Counted from the stretch's first letter, positions 34,101 through 43,398 are shown. The stretch is 64,000 nucleotides of DNA from Actinomycetota bacterium (GCA_016700055.1 CP064997.1:1922001-1986000); one strand, 5' to 3'. The notes: generated from the letters alone by a model not told the origin. Program-made: numbers and translations.

Positions 34101-34862
34101 TCACGATCGGGGGAACTTCACGATCAGAACGACCGATGTGGTCGAATCGACTACTGCCTTCGCGCACTGCGCGCTGATCGAGTCTGATCGGATCTCGACT
34201 GTCCAGCCTGCGAGGCCCGACTCAGCGACGAGTCGCTGGGCGATCGATTCCACCACCAGCGCCGAGGCACACGGTTGAGCATTGACCTCCTCGACGACGC
34301 GATCCTGCAATGAAACGATCGCCTGGTTCTCGTCATCGAGGACGGGATCGGCATCGGCGAAGCCAAGGCCGGCGCACGTGCCGGCATCACCGGGGCGCAC
34401 CTCGATCACCCCGGCATCGGAGATGCACGCCACCAGCGGAGGCACACCATCGCCTGCGAGCGGTGCTTCGTCAAACCGACCCGCCGCCCACAACGCCCCG
34501 CAGGCTCCGACAGGATCATCCGTCGGCTCGATCACGACCACGTCCGCGTCGACACCCGCACCGCGGCACGCCACCCCAGCAGCCGGTTGGGTCGGCTGAC
34601 CAGAACGCACGAGCGCCGCAACACCGACCGCCCCGCCCGCTACGAGCAGCGTGCTCAACACTCCAAACGCCACCAACTTGAGACGCCGACGCGTTTCACG
34701 CTGCTGCAGCCGTTCCAGCCGAGCACCAGACACGATGTCGGCGACCATCCGATCGATGAACTCCGACGAGATCGGTTCGCTTGCCTCGTCCCACACCTCG
34801 GGGTGCTGCCGGATCCACACCGCAAGGAAGTCGTCGTCGTAGACGTCGTCGTGCGAGCTCAT
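34101..34862 (-). CDS. Putative anti-sigma factor with extracellular Cys domain (module copy B)
   Basis: A 253-aa single-pass protein and paralogue of 15078-15833. The shared parts are the N-terminal DDFLAVWIRQHPEVWDEA, the TM region after a basic stretch (GVLSTLLVAGGAVGVAALVR) with RSGQPTQPAAGVAC behind it, VGACGALWAAGRF, a run of Cys residues (LVACIS, TCAGLG, QPCAS, QCAKAV) and ENQAIVSLQDRVVEEVNAQP. The ATG overlaps the sigma stop (ATGA). Role inferred from coupling to sigma and from topology; the zinc-binding anti-sigma motif is absent, so it may be a new anti-sigma type. Confidence 0.7.
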   Translation of the reverse strand: MSSHDDVYDDDFLAVWIRQHPEVWDEASEPISSEFIDRMVADIVSGARLERLQQRETRRRLKLVAFGVLSTLLVAGGAVGVAALVRSGQPTQPAAGVACRGAGVDADVVVIEPTDDPVGACGALWAAGRFDEAPLAGDGVPPLVACISDAGVIEVRPGDAGTCAGLGFADADPVLDDENQAIVSLQDRVVEEVNAQPCASALVVESIAQRLVAESGLAGWTVEIRSDSISAQCAKAVVDSTTSVVLIVKFPRS

Positions 34863-35494
34863 GGCTCCGTCCTCGCTCGCTCAGGTGCCGGAGCAACCGC
34901 GGGTGCCGGTTCGTCGCCCGGTGCACCGAACTGCTGTCGAAACGCGATCCGTGCGACCATCAACCGTTTCCGTGCCGCACCCGCGCTGATGCCGAGCTGA
35001 CGGCCGATCGACGGGCCGTCACGGCCCAACGCGTCCAGCACGAGTACTTGGCGATCAGCGGCACGGAGACGTTGAAGCGTCAACTCGACCGCTCGCGACG
35101 TGTTGGCGTCTTCGACGCGCTGCTCGGCCTCCTGCACGGCTTCTTCGGGCGATGACTGCTGTTCGAGCGGCTCGCGTGCCAACCGATCGAGCATCGTCCG
35201 CCACGACGTGCGCCGCCGACCGTTGTTCGCAGCCAGATAGCTCGCACTGCGGATCAACCACCCCCGCTGCTGCCCATCCGACAACTCCGACAGCTGATCC
35301 AACCGGCGAAACGCCAGCAGGAACACGTCAGCCCAGAGGTCATCGACGGCGTCCCGGCTGCCCTCGGATCGCGCAAGAACGGCACGCACGGTCAGCCCGT
35401 GCGCGCCGATCAACGCCCGCAGGGTTTGCTCGCGATCTTCGTTGTCCTCAGCCACGGCACTCGATCCGGCACCCGTCGACAAGGGTCTTCTCAT
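34859..35494 (-). CDS. ECF sigma factor (module copy B)
   Basis: An ECF sigma factor of about 211 aa and the intact paralogue of 15826-16403. Region 2: EQTLRALIGAHGLTVRAVLA, VDDLWADVFLLAFRRLDQL, QQRGWLIRSASYLAANNGRR. Region 4: LRAADRQVLVLDALGRDGPS, IGRQLGISAGAARKRLMVAR. I chose the ATG at 35494, which lies five bases after the -10-like CGACAC; longer frames would run through the promoter. The start may be leaderless, or lie at a downstream GTG. Autoregulation is likely. It is the best candidate to read the GGAACA-N13-CGACAC sites, since it is the only intact member of the repeated module. Confidence 0.85.
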   Translation of the reverse strand: MRRPLSTGAGSSAVAEDNEDREQTLRALIGAHGLTVRAVLARSEGSRDAVDDLWADVFLLAFRRLDQLSELSDGQQRGWLIRSASYLAANNGRRRTSWRTMLDRLAREPLEQQSSPEEAVQEAEQRVEDANTSRAVELTLQRLRAADRQVLVLDALGRDGPSIGRQLGISAGAARKRLMVARIAFRQQFGAPGDEPAPAVAPAPERARTEP

Positions 35495-35499
35495 ATGAA

Positions 35500-35524
35500 G
35501 TGTCGCGCCGGACGGAAGTGTTCC
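35500..35524 (-). promoter_or_regulatory. ECF-type promoter (GGAACA-N13-CGACAC) before the copy-B sigma gene
   Basis: GGAACACTTCC and CGACACTT at the standard spacing, located between the small-protein stop and the sigma start. It would drive sigma, anti-sigma and the export genes. Confidence 0.8.
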
Positions 35525-35554
35525 TCTCGCGCCCGGCATCTCTGCCATCAGTCC

Positions 35555-35869
35555 TCACTCCGGCGGCTCGAGCGGAGCCACGGTGACGACGAATCCCGAT
35601 GGCACCTCATCGGCCAGGTCTGCCACGAAGCGATCGGCGAACACCGACGCAGCGAGCGGATCTCCGAACGGGCCGAACACGCTCGGCAACCCGCTCGCCC
35701 GGTCGACGAGATGCACCACGTGCGGCATCGACAATCGTCTTGCCTCATCCGCGGCAACAATCGCATCGATCAGATCCGGCACCGACAAGAACCCGGCGGA
35801 CGGCGTGCACGCGCGAGGCGCCTGCCACATCTCGAAATCAGGGTGAGGGAACTTCTTCGCCCTGCGCAT
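35555..35869 (-). CDS. Small protein upstream of the sigma gene (module copy B)
   Basis: A 104-aa protein starting MRRAKKFPHPDFEMW, with GAGGAGGTGG in front. Conserved with copy A are VPDLIDAIVAADEARRL, MPHVVHLVD, LPSVFGPFGDPLAASVF, ADRFVADL and a C-terminal VAPLEPPE. It has no signal peptide or membrane helix. It starts 10 bp after lipoprotein copy 5 and sits just upstream of the sigma promoter. Function unknown; the repeated context suggests that it belongs to the sigma circuit. Confidence 0.65.
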   Translation of the reverse strand: MRRAKKFPHPDFEMWQAPRACTPSAGFLSVPDLIDAIVAADEARRLSMPHVVHLVDRASGLPSVFGPFGDPLAASVFADRFVADLADEVPSGFVVTVAPLEPPE

Positions 35870-35879
35870 CTCCACCTCC

Positions 35880-36888
35880 TCATCTCCCGAGTGACACGTC
35901 TGGAGTGCCGCACCTGTAATCAAGACCTGATCCCATTCGCCCTCTCTGCCAACCCTCTGCGGTGATTCGGGTCGCCTCCGCGAGCGCTCTTGCCTTCATC
36001 TCCAGCCAAACCGGAACGGCTGATGCCAGCTCGTCGTCGTAGTTGCCGATCGCCTCCTCGACGGCTGCGGACCACGCCTTCTCGAAGCCGAGCTTGCGCT
36101 TGCATTCGATGTCGGCCACCGCCGCCTCGAGCTCCTCGGCACTGGGGGTGTCACCGGGGGCGACGTATCGATCGTTTGCGTCCAATGGATCAGCGGCTTC
36201 GTATCCGAGGTCTTCGAAACACTCGGACCAGTTCTTGATCACCGCCTGGAAGGCTTCGGAGGCGGTGGCACGTTGGTCGATCTCGGATCTCAGTTTCTGA
36301 ACGGCGTTCAAGGTCGCCAAGTACTGATCCCTGCTACCGAACAGCTCGTCGTCGGCCCGAACAGCGCATCCGTTCGACCCGAAGCTGTCGGTCACCTCGA
36401 TGACCAGGTCGCTGCCTTCGATCTCGATCCGGCGGGACGGGCGTGGCGCGCCGTCGACGGGTTCGTCAGTGAGAGCTTGCCAGTATCGCTCCCTTTCGTC
36501 GGCGGAGAGCCCTGCAAGAAACTCGGTTTCGGCGGCTGCACGCTCCTCAGACGCAATGAGGGCCGGGTCTCGCGGGAGAGTGATACCCGTGCACCCTGGC
36601 GGAATCGAGATCACTCTCCGGCAGACCCCACCGCTTCTCGCCGGTCGCGTACAACGATGGAGGTCCGAATGCGACGCTCGGCACGTCGAAACCGCGCTGG
36701 GCCATGCACGCTTCGATCAGGCGCTGACGGACGTCGAAGAACAGCTTGTCGTCCTCGTAGGAGACTGACATTGTCCTGATGCTTGCGGCATCGACACCTG
36801 GCTGGACCGAGTCCTCGCTGGTGCTACATCCGAGCAGGGTGAGTGTCGGCGCGAGGGCTGCCCATCGTCTCCGCTGATGTGAGCGCAC
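35880..36888 (-). CDS. Lipoprotein of the five-copy paralogous family (copy 5), frameshifted
   Basis: A GTG at 36888 five bases after AAGGAGG starts VRSHQRRRWAALAPTLTLLGC, with TLLG-C as lipobox. The first family motif EACMAQRGFDVPSV is in this frame. After a one-base shift near 36570 the second frame carries KNWSECFEDLGYEAADP and AVADIECKRKLGFEKAWSAA and runs to the stop at 35880. A third Cys segment (NGCAVRADDELFGSRDQY) lies between. The gene is the first of an apparent operon with the small protein, sigma and anti-sigma genes. The single frameshift may be an error. Confidence 0.7.
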
Positions 36889-36930
36889 ACGCACCTCCTT
36901 CGACCGTTCCATCGAGTCCTCACGTATTAG

Positions 36931-36955
36931 GTGTCGGCAACTCACGAAGTGTTCC
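36931..36955 (-). promoter_or_regulatory. ECF-type promoter (GGAACA-N13-CGACAC)
   Basis: GGAACACTTCG and CGACACCT at exact spacing, 42 bp upstream of the start of lipoprotein copy 5. Confidence 0.75.
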
Positions 36956-37089
36956 TGACACTGCCCGCTTGCCCAGTTCGATGCTGGTGGGCACGCGCGG
37001 GCTGGCGGTAGTACACATCACGTGCACCGGCCGTCTGGTCACCGTTCATCCGTCCAGGGCGGCATCGCGCCGACTTGATCGAAGGACCC

Positions 37090-38292
37090 ATGAGTTACAA
37101 CGTCTCCGCTCTTCGTGAGCAGTTCCCGTCGCTGCGTTCTGGGATCGCGCACTTCGACGGCCCCAGAAGTCCCAGACGCCCTCGCCGGTGATCGATGCGA
37201 TCGGCGCGGCGCTCGCTGCACCGCTGTCGAATGCGCGGGCGGGGATCGCGTCGGAACTCAACGCCGGAGTCTGCTGTGAAGCGTTCCGGTCTGCGTTCGC
37301 GGACTTCCTCGGTGTGCCGGCCAACGGGGTGGTCTACGGCCGCAGCGACACAGCTCAACTACGACTTTTCCCGCGCGCTGGCGAAGACGTGGAAGCCGGG
37401 CGACGAGATCGTCGTCAGCCGCCTCGACCACGACGCCAACGTCCGCCCGTGGGTGCAAGCCGCCGACGCCGCCGGGGCGACAGTGCGCTGGATCGACATC
37501 GACCCCAAGTCAGCCGAACTCGACCTGGCACGTGCCGAAGAGGCGATCACTGCACGCACCCGCCTCGTCGCGGTAACCGCCGCATCCAACCTGCTCGGCA
37601 CGAAACCTCCCGTGCACGCCGTCGCCGACCTCGCCCACTCGGTCGGCGCGCTCGTGCACGTCGACGGCGTCCACTACGCAGCGCATCACCTTGTCGACCT
37701 CGACGCCCTCGGGGCCGACCTCTTCGTGTGCTCCCCTTACAAGTTCCTCGGACCGCACTGCGGTGTCCTCGCCGCGAAGACGGACCTGCTGGAGGGGATC
37801 CATCCCGACAAGCTGCTGCCGTCCACGAACGTGGTCCCGAGCAGTTCGAGCTCGGCACCCTGCCTTACGAGATCATGGCCGGCGCCACCGCAGCGGTCGA
37901 CTTCCTCGCCGGTCTCGCACCGGGCGACGACACCAGCCGTCGTGAACGCCTCCGGGGGCGTTCGACGCCATCGACGACCACGGATGGGACTCCGCCGCCA
38001 ACTCGAGGACGCCCTCGAACGCATCGGCGACCAGGCGATCGTGCACTCCCGCGCCGCCGACCGGACACCCACGCTGCTCGTGACATTCCCCGGGCGTCGC
38101 TGCTGGGACGCCTACGAACACCTCGCGCGCGCGACATCCTGCCCCGGCCGGCAGGCTTCGCGCCTGCGAGCCGTTCCGCCGTCTCGACCTCGACGGCGAC
38201 CACGCCTTGCGGCTCCGGCTCGCCGTACAGCACAACCGACGACGTCGCCCGCGTCACCCGCCGCGCTCGCCGACTTCCTCGCATCGAACTGA
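37090..38292 (+). CDS. Class V aminotransferase (cysteine desulfurase-like), several frameshifts
   Basis: A PLP enzyme of the class V aminotransferase group, closest in pattern to the VC1184-type desulfurase-like family. The start is MSYNVSALREQFPSLRSG with GIAHFDGP behind it. The body has SRLDHDANVRPWVQAADAAG, RTRLVAVTAASNLLGTKPPV, HVDGVHYAAHHLVDLDALGA, and VCSPYKFLGPHCGVLAAK with the PLP-binding Lys. Frames change near 37165, 37350, 37825, 37960 and 38130. The residues in each frame remain well conserved, so sequencing errors are likelier than old decay. The product is not predictable beyond C-S lyase or transaminase chemistry. Confidence 0.75.
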
Positions 38293-38332
38293 GCAGCTGC
38301 CGGGGAAGCGGTGATGCCTAGCGTTGTCCACA

Positions 38333-39453
38333 TGGAGTCGTTGCAGTCCGGCAGTCGCGTTGCTGGGCGAACTCGTCGGCATCGACAGCGTCAACCCTGG
38401 GCTCGTCCCCGGGGCGGCCGGCGAGTCCGGGATAGCCGATGCGTTGCGTGCACGACTCGAGCTCAGTGGCTTCGACGTGACGGTCGTGAACGGAGGTCCG
38501 GCCGGTGACCGGACGAGCATCGTCGCCGTCCCCCGGGGACGCCGCGTCGGCCGGACCGTCGTACTGAATGGCCATCTCGACACGGTCGGCGTCGCCGGGA
38601 TGGCCGACCCCTTCGTGCCCCGAATCGACGGCGACCGGCTCTACGGACGCGGCGCCGCGGACATGAAAGGTGGCATAGCCGCGCTGGTCGTCGCCGCCGA
38701 ACACCTCGTCGCCGTCGACTCGCCGGTCTGTCCGGTCCTCGCCCTCGTCGCCGACGAGGAGGACGCCAGCCTCGGCAGCGAAGCCGTGATCGCCGCGCTG
38801 GCCGAGCTCGACCTCGTTCCCGACGTCTGCCTGATCGCCGAACCGACCGATCTCGCACTCAGCAGGTCGCTGCGAGGGTTCGGGCTCGTCGAGGTGACGT
38901 TCACCGGGCGTGCCGCACACAGCTCGCAAGCGGAGCTCGGTGTCAACGCAATCAGGTACCTCGGACGGCTGCTCGCCGCCGTCGACGTGCGCGCTCCGCA
39001 CGTCCGGTCGACGGGCGGTGATCTCACGGTCACCGTCGTAGGCGGCGGCAGCTCGCCCTTCGTCATCCCCGACTCGGCCCACTGCATTGTCGAGATGCGC
39101 ACGCCACCAGATCTGCCGGGCGCGGCGGCGTTGCACGAGGTGCGCTGCTGCGACCCGCGATGGCAGGCGCAGTCCAGGTGCTGGCTGCCCGTGACGGCTG
39201 GCGTCTCCAGACCACCGGCCCTGCCGCCGACCTCGCCGCACGGCTCGGCGCAGTGCTCGGCACCGGGCCGACGTTCGACGCGCCCTACTGGATGGAAGCA
39301 CCGCTGTGGGAATCGGTGTGCCCCACCCTCGTCTGTGGACCCCAAGGTGGCGGCATGCACTCCGTCGACGAGTGGGTCGACCTGCGCCAGGTGCGGGCGT
39401 TCACCTCAGCTCTGGTCGAGGTACTCACCGATTGGGTCTTCGATGCCGACTGA
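38333..39453 (+). CDS. M20-family peptidase/deacylase, frameshifted
   Basis: A zinc-dependent M20 amidohydrolase (ArgE/DapE/CPG2 type). After an early shift the main frame reads ALLGELVGIDSVNPGLVPGA, then TVVLNGHLDTVGV (first metal His and catalytic Asp), LYGRGAADMKGGIAALVVAA (bridging Asp), VADEEDASLGSEAVIA (catalytic Glu-Glu) and GRAAHSSQAELGVNAIRYLG. After a second shift near 39140 it ends PQGGGMHSVDEWVDLRQVRA with the last metal-binding His. The stop overlaps the next start (ATG CCGAC TGA). Confidence 0.8.
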
Positions 39454-40871
39454 CCCGAGGGGTCTGCGCCACTCGGCACCGTTGCTCGACGCGTGGCTTC
39501 GCTTCCACGACGCAACGCCGACGCCGTTCACGATCCCAGGGCACAAGCAGCGGCACGATCTGGTTGGTGACGTGATCGCCGGCGACGTCCCGCTGTACGC
39601 CGGACTCGACACCATGAAGCTGAGCCAGGGCGTGCTCGCCGACGCAGAACGGCGGGCCCGCGGCGCTGTGGGGCGCCGATGTCTGCCGGTTCTCCACCGG
39701 TGGCTCGACGCACGCCAACCAGGCGATCGCCCTGGCAGTGGGCGGCGACGGCGACGAGGTGGTGGTCAGTCGAACGCTGCATCGGTCGCTGCTGCTCGGC
39801 CTGGTGCTCGCCGGATTGACCCCCGTCTGGGTGCGACCAGAGGTTCATCGGGTGACGGGCCTTCCGCTGGGCGTCGCCCCCGATGCCGTCCGCGCTGCAC
39901 TGCGCGGGCATCCGCGCGCCAGGGCTGTGTTCGTCGGCGACCCCTCTTACGTAGGCACGGTCGGCGACATCGCCGGCCTGGCCGAGGTCGCGCACGAGCA
40001 CGACGTTCCCCTCGTGGTGGACGCTGCTTGGGCCCCGCACTTCGGGTTCCACCCCGAGCTGCCGCCACACGCGTTGGCGCTCGGGGCCGACGTGATGGTG
40101 GCGAGCGCGCACAAGACCCTGCCTGCGTACAGCCAGGCGGCGCTGCTGCTCGCCCGCACCCAGCGCATCGATCCGGCTCGACTGGACGCAGGGTTCGAGG
40201 CCACGGCGACGACGAGCCCCGCCGGTTCCATCCTCGCCAGCATCGATGCCGCCCGAGCCTTGCTGGAAAGCTGCGGCGAAGAACTGCTCGGCCAAGCCAT
40301 CGCCGCCACTCGATCCGCCCGCGACGTTCTGCGCACGATCAAGGGGGTCACGGTGCTCGACGGTCCGAACGTCGACCCCCTCAAGCTCACCGTCCTGCTC
40401 GCCGGGACCGGCGCCGACGGCAACGCGATCGAACGTGATCTCCTCGCCGCGGGTCTACCGATCGAGTCGGCGGACCGCGACGTGCTGGTCGCTGTCGTCA
40501 CGCTCGCCGACACCGACCGCACCGTCTCCGCGCTCACTGCAGCGCTCGCCGAGTCGATCGACCGTCACCGCAGCGACCCACGCCCGTTTGTCAGCCCAGC
40601 CGCGTACCGGGTCGATCCCGTCATCGACGTGTCCCCACGCGCCGCGTTCTTTGCCCCCGCCGGAACCCTCCCGATCGCGGCCGCAATTGGCCGTACCAGC
40701 GCCGAGCTCATCGCCCCATACCCGCCCGGCATCCCCGTCATCGCACCTGGCGAACGGTTCACCGCCGAAGTGCTCGCGGCACTCGACCACGCCCGCGCCG
40801 CCGGCATCAGGATCGCCTACGCCGCGGACCCGACACTCGCCACCATTCGCGTCGTCATCGCGCCTCCGTAG
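39443..40871 (+). CDS. PLP-dependent Orn/Lys/Arg decarboxylase-like enzyme, one frameshift
   Basis: A fold-type I PLP enzyme of the Orn/Lys/Arg decarboxylase class. The N-terminus has the class-typical PFTIPGHKQRHDLVGDVIAG and AGLDTMKLSQGVLADAERR. After a shift near 39660 come FSTGGSTHANQAIALAV, ARAVFVGDPSYVGTVGDIAG, DVPLVVDAAWAPHFGFHPEL and VMVASAHKTLPAYSQAALLL, the last with the PLP Lys. The C-terminal domain has YPPGIPVIAPGERFTAEVL. It starts inside the end of the M20 gene and is probably co-transcribed with it. The substrate may differ from basic amino acids; this cannot be read here. Confidence 0.8.
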
Positions 40872-40971
40872 CCCGAGGATGCGGATGACGGGCCATATCC
40901 TGCGCCATCGGATCCGGTCGGAATCTCCGCGGAGCTGAACCGGCCGGTTGACCCATCGGAAAGGGGGCTAC

Positions 40972-41130
40972 GTGTCGAAGTGGCGGGCATCCGTGCATCA
41001 CACGCATCTCATGGCCAGCGACATCGACGCGTCGCTCGAGTTCTACCGCCACTGGTTCGACGCCGTCGTCGTCGCCGACTTCGACTACGCCGGCGCGCGC
41101 AACGTGTTCGTCGCCGTGGGCTCCGGACGA
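40972..41130 (+). pseudogene. N-terminal piece of a glyoxalase/VOC protein
   Basis: The GTG at 40972 opens SKWRASVHHTHLMASDIDAS, LEFYRHWFDAVVVADFDYAG and ARNVFVAVGSG. This is the first beta-alpha-beta unit of a VOC metalloprotein, including a metal-binding His in the HHTHL region. After GSG the VOC sequence stops and a short-chain dehydrogenase begins within a few bases. The second half of the VOC domain is missing. Confidence 0.65.
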
Positions 41131-41132
41131 AG

Positions 41133-41914
41133 ATGCAGGCATGGTTCGCCCTCGGCGAGACACAAGCCTCCCTCGCGTTCGTGACCGGCGGCGCGGGCGG
41201 GATCGGGGCCGCCGTGTGCCGCCAGCTCGCCGCCGACGGGCACACCGTCGTAGTTGCCGACCTCGACGGGGCGGCGGCCGAGGCGTTGGCCCGGCGAGTC
41301 GCCCGGCGCCGGGCACGTCGGCACCGCTCTCGACGTCGCCGACACCGACGCCGTGCGGGCGACGTGTCAGCGGATCGAGCGCGAGGTCGGCCCGATCGAT
41401 GCGCTCGTGAACGTCGCCGGGTGGGACCGCTCGTCGCCTTCGTCGACACCACCCCGGACTTCTGGGACCGGGTCATCGACGTCAACTACCGCGGCACGCT
41501 GAACACGGTGCATGCGATCCTGCCCGGCATGATCGGAGCGCAGGCGCAGGCCGGATCGTGTCGGTCGCGTCCGGCGCGGCCCGCGTCGGCTCGTCGCTCG
41601 GGGTCGATCTACGCCGGCGCCAAGGGGCGGTGATCTCGTTCTCCAAGAGCGTGGCTCGCGAGGTCGCCAAGCACGGCATCACCGTCAACGTGGTGTGTCC
41701 CCGGCCCCACCGACACGCCGCTGATCCGCGGGATGGCCGACGAGGCTCGGCACCGACGAGAAGCTCGTCGATGCCCTGGCCGGGCGATCCCGATGCGCCG
41801 CCTCGCCACACCTGACGACGTGGCACCGGCGATCGCCTTCCTCGTGTCCCGGACGGCGCAGGTTTCATCACCGGCCGGGCGCTGTCGGTCAGCGGTGGCC
41901 TCACCGTGACCTGA
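41133..41914 (+). CDS. Short-chain dehydrogenase/reductase, several frameshifts
   Basis: An NAD(P)-dependent SDR. The Rossmann motif is LAFVTGGAGGIGAAVCRQLA, with VVVADLDGAAAEALA after it. In further frames come GTALDVADTDAVRATCQRIE, IDALVNVAGW, TPDFWDRVIDVNYRGTLNT, the catalytic YxxxK (IYAGAKGAVISFSKSVARE when one base is adjusted), TVNVVCPGPTDTPLI-like ITVNVVCP plus HTD pieces, and FITGRALSVSGGLTVT at the end. At least five one-base shifts are needed. The ATG at 41133 gives an unusual MQAWFALGETQ lead that may belong to the junction with the VOC piece. Confidence 0.7.
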
Positions 41915-41996
41915 CAGGAGCCGACAACATCGCCAAGTGGTGCGAAGTCGCACCCGCTCGCCCCGTTCCACACCGACCCGGCAACAGGAGCTCTAC

Positions 41997-42798
41997 GTGA
42001 CCATCGACTACGCCGCCCGCTATCCGACCCTCACGTTCGACCGCCCTGCGGAACGGGTGCTGCAGATCACGCTCGACGCGCCCGGTCTCAACGCCGTGTC
42101 GCCCGACGGGCATCGTGAGCTCGCCGACGTCTGGCGCGACGTCGACCGCGACCCCGACACGAACGTCGCCATGCTGCGCGGCGCCGGCAAGGGCTTCTCG
42201 GCGGGCGGCAGCTTCGAACTGCTCGAGGGGATGATCGCCGACTACGACTTCCGCATGAAGGTCATGCGCGAAGCCCGCGACCTCGTGATGAACGTGCTCG
42301 AGTGCTCCAAGCCGATCGTCAAGCGATCCACGGCCCCGCCGTCGGGGCGGAAGCTTATCGCCGGCGTGCTCGCCGACGTGTCGATCGTGGGCCGCACCGC
42401 TCGGATCATCGACGGCCACACCCGGCTGGGCGTGGCCGCCGGCGACCACGCCGCCATCTGCTGGCCGCTGCTGTGCGTCATGGCCAAGGCCAAGTACTAC
42501 CTGCTCACCTGCCACCCTGACGGGTGAGGAGGCCGAGCGAATCGGACTGGTGTCCCTGTGCGTCGACGACGACCAGGTCCACACCCGCGCGCTGGAAGTG
42601 GCGACCGAACTGGCCTCCATGGCGCAGCCGGCGTTGCGCTGGACCAAGCACTCGTTGAACCACTGGTTCCGAACCGCCGGACCGATCTTCGACGCCTCGC
42701 TCGGCCTCGAGTTCCTCGGGTTCGGCGGCGCCGGCGCGGCCGAGGGCTCGCTTCGCACCGCGAAGCGGGCACCGGTGTTCCCGGAGCGCCACGCCTAA
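41997..42798 (+). CDS. Enoyl-CoA hydratase/isomerase (crotonase), frameshifted
   Basis: A second crotonase. The GTG at 41997 follows AGGAG and begins VTIDYAARYPTLTFDRPAE. Family landmarks are LQITLDAPGLNAVSPDGHRE, MLRGAGKGFSAGGSFELLEG (oxyanion region) and IAGVLADVSIVGRTARIIDG, then GVAAGDHAAICWPLLCVMAK. The HGPAVGA segment is in another frame near 42320-42345. After a shift near 42525 it ends EEAERIGLVSLCVDDDQVHT to the TAA at 42796. Paired with the SDR it fits a beta-oxidation-like or ring-cleavage pathway. Confidence 0.8.
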
Positions 42799-42838
42799 GT
42801 GAAGCGAGGGACGAGACAGGTCGGTATCGTTAGGGCTC

Positions 42839-43398
42839 GTGACTGGAGACCGGGGCGCTCGGCACCGTCTGATGAAGGCGGCGACGATGCTGTTCTATCG
42901 AGACGGCATTGCCGTGACTGGCGTGGATCGGATCGCGGCGGAGGCGGGCGTGGGGAAGATGTCGTTGTACCGGCACTTCGACGGCAAGGACGATCTCGTG
43001 GTGGAGGTACTGCGGCGAGCGGGTCGTCGAGCATCTCGACTGGTTGTTGCCGATGACGCCCCCGGCGAGGCGCAGGTACTGGCGGTGTTCGACCGGATCG
43101 CCGGCGCGGCTCGCAAGCCCGGCTTTCGGGGTGTCCGTTCGTTCGGGCGGCGCTGGAGCTGCCGGTGGGCCATCCGGGTCGGACGGTCGTGTTGGACTAC
43201 AGACGTCAGCTTGCAGAGCGGGCCGACTACCACCTTCAAGCTGCCGGTTTGGTCGACCTGTGCTGGGACGGTGGGCCGGCTGGTGATGTTGATCGACGGC
43301 GCTGTGACGGCGTGTGCGGTGCAGCGTTCGGCGGCCCGCTCGCCAGGCCCGCGATCTCGCCGAGGTCGCGTTCGATGACGAGGCAGCGGGAACGATGA
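42839..43398 (+). CDS. TetR-family regulator, frameshifted
   Basis: A transcriptional repressor of the TetR family. The HTH is at the N-terminus: RLMKAATMLFYRDGIAVTGV, DRIAAEAGVGKMSLYRHFDG, KDDLVVEVLRR. Two or more shifts (near 43020, 43135 and 43260) break the ligand-binding domain, whose pieces ALELPVGHPGRTVVLDYRRQ, LAERADYHLQAAGLVD and LARQARDLAEVAFDDEAAG can be followed. It probably controls the surrounding acyl-CoA genes. Confidence 0.75.

Noticed and set aside
38324..40438. A 704-residue frame joining the M20 peptidase and the PLP enzyme
   Set aside because: The join is an effect of frameshifts. The real M20 end and the real PLP start (ATG overlapping TGA at 39443-39453) are visible in other frames.
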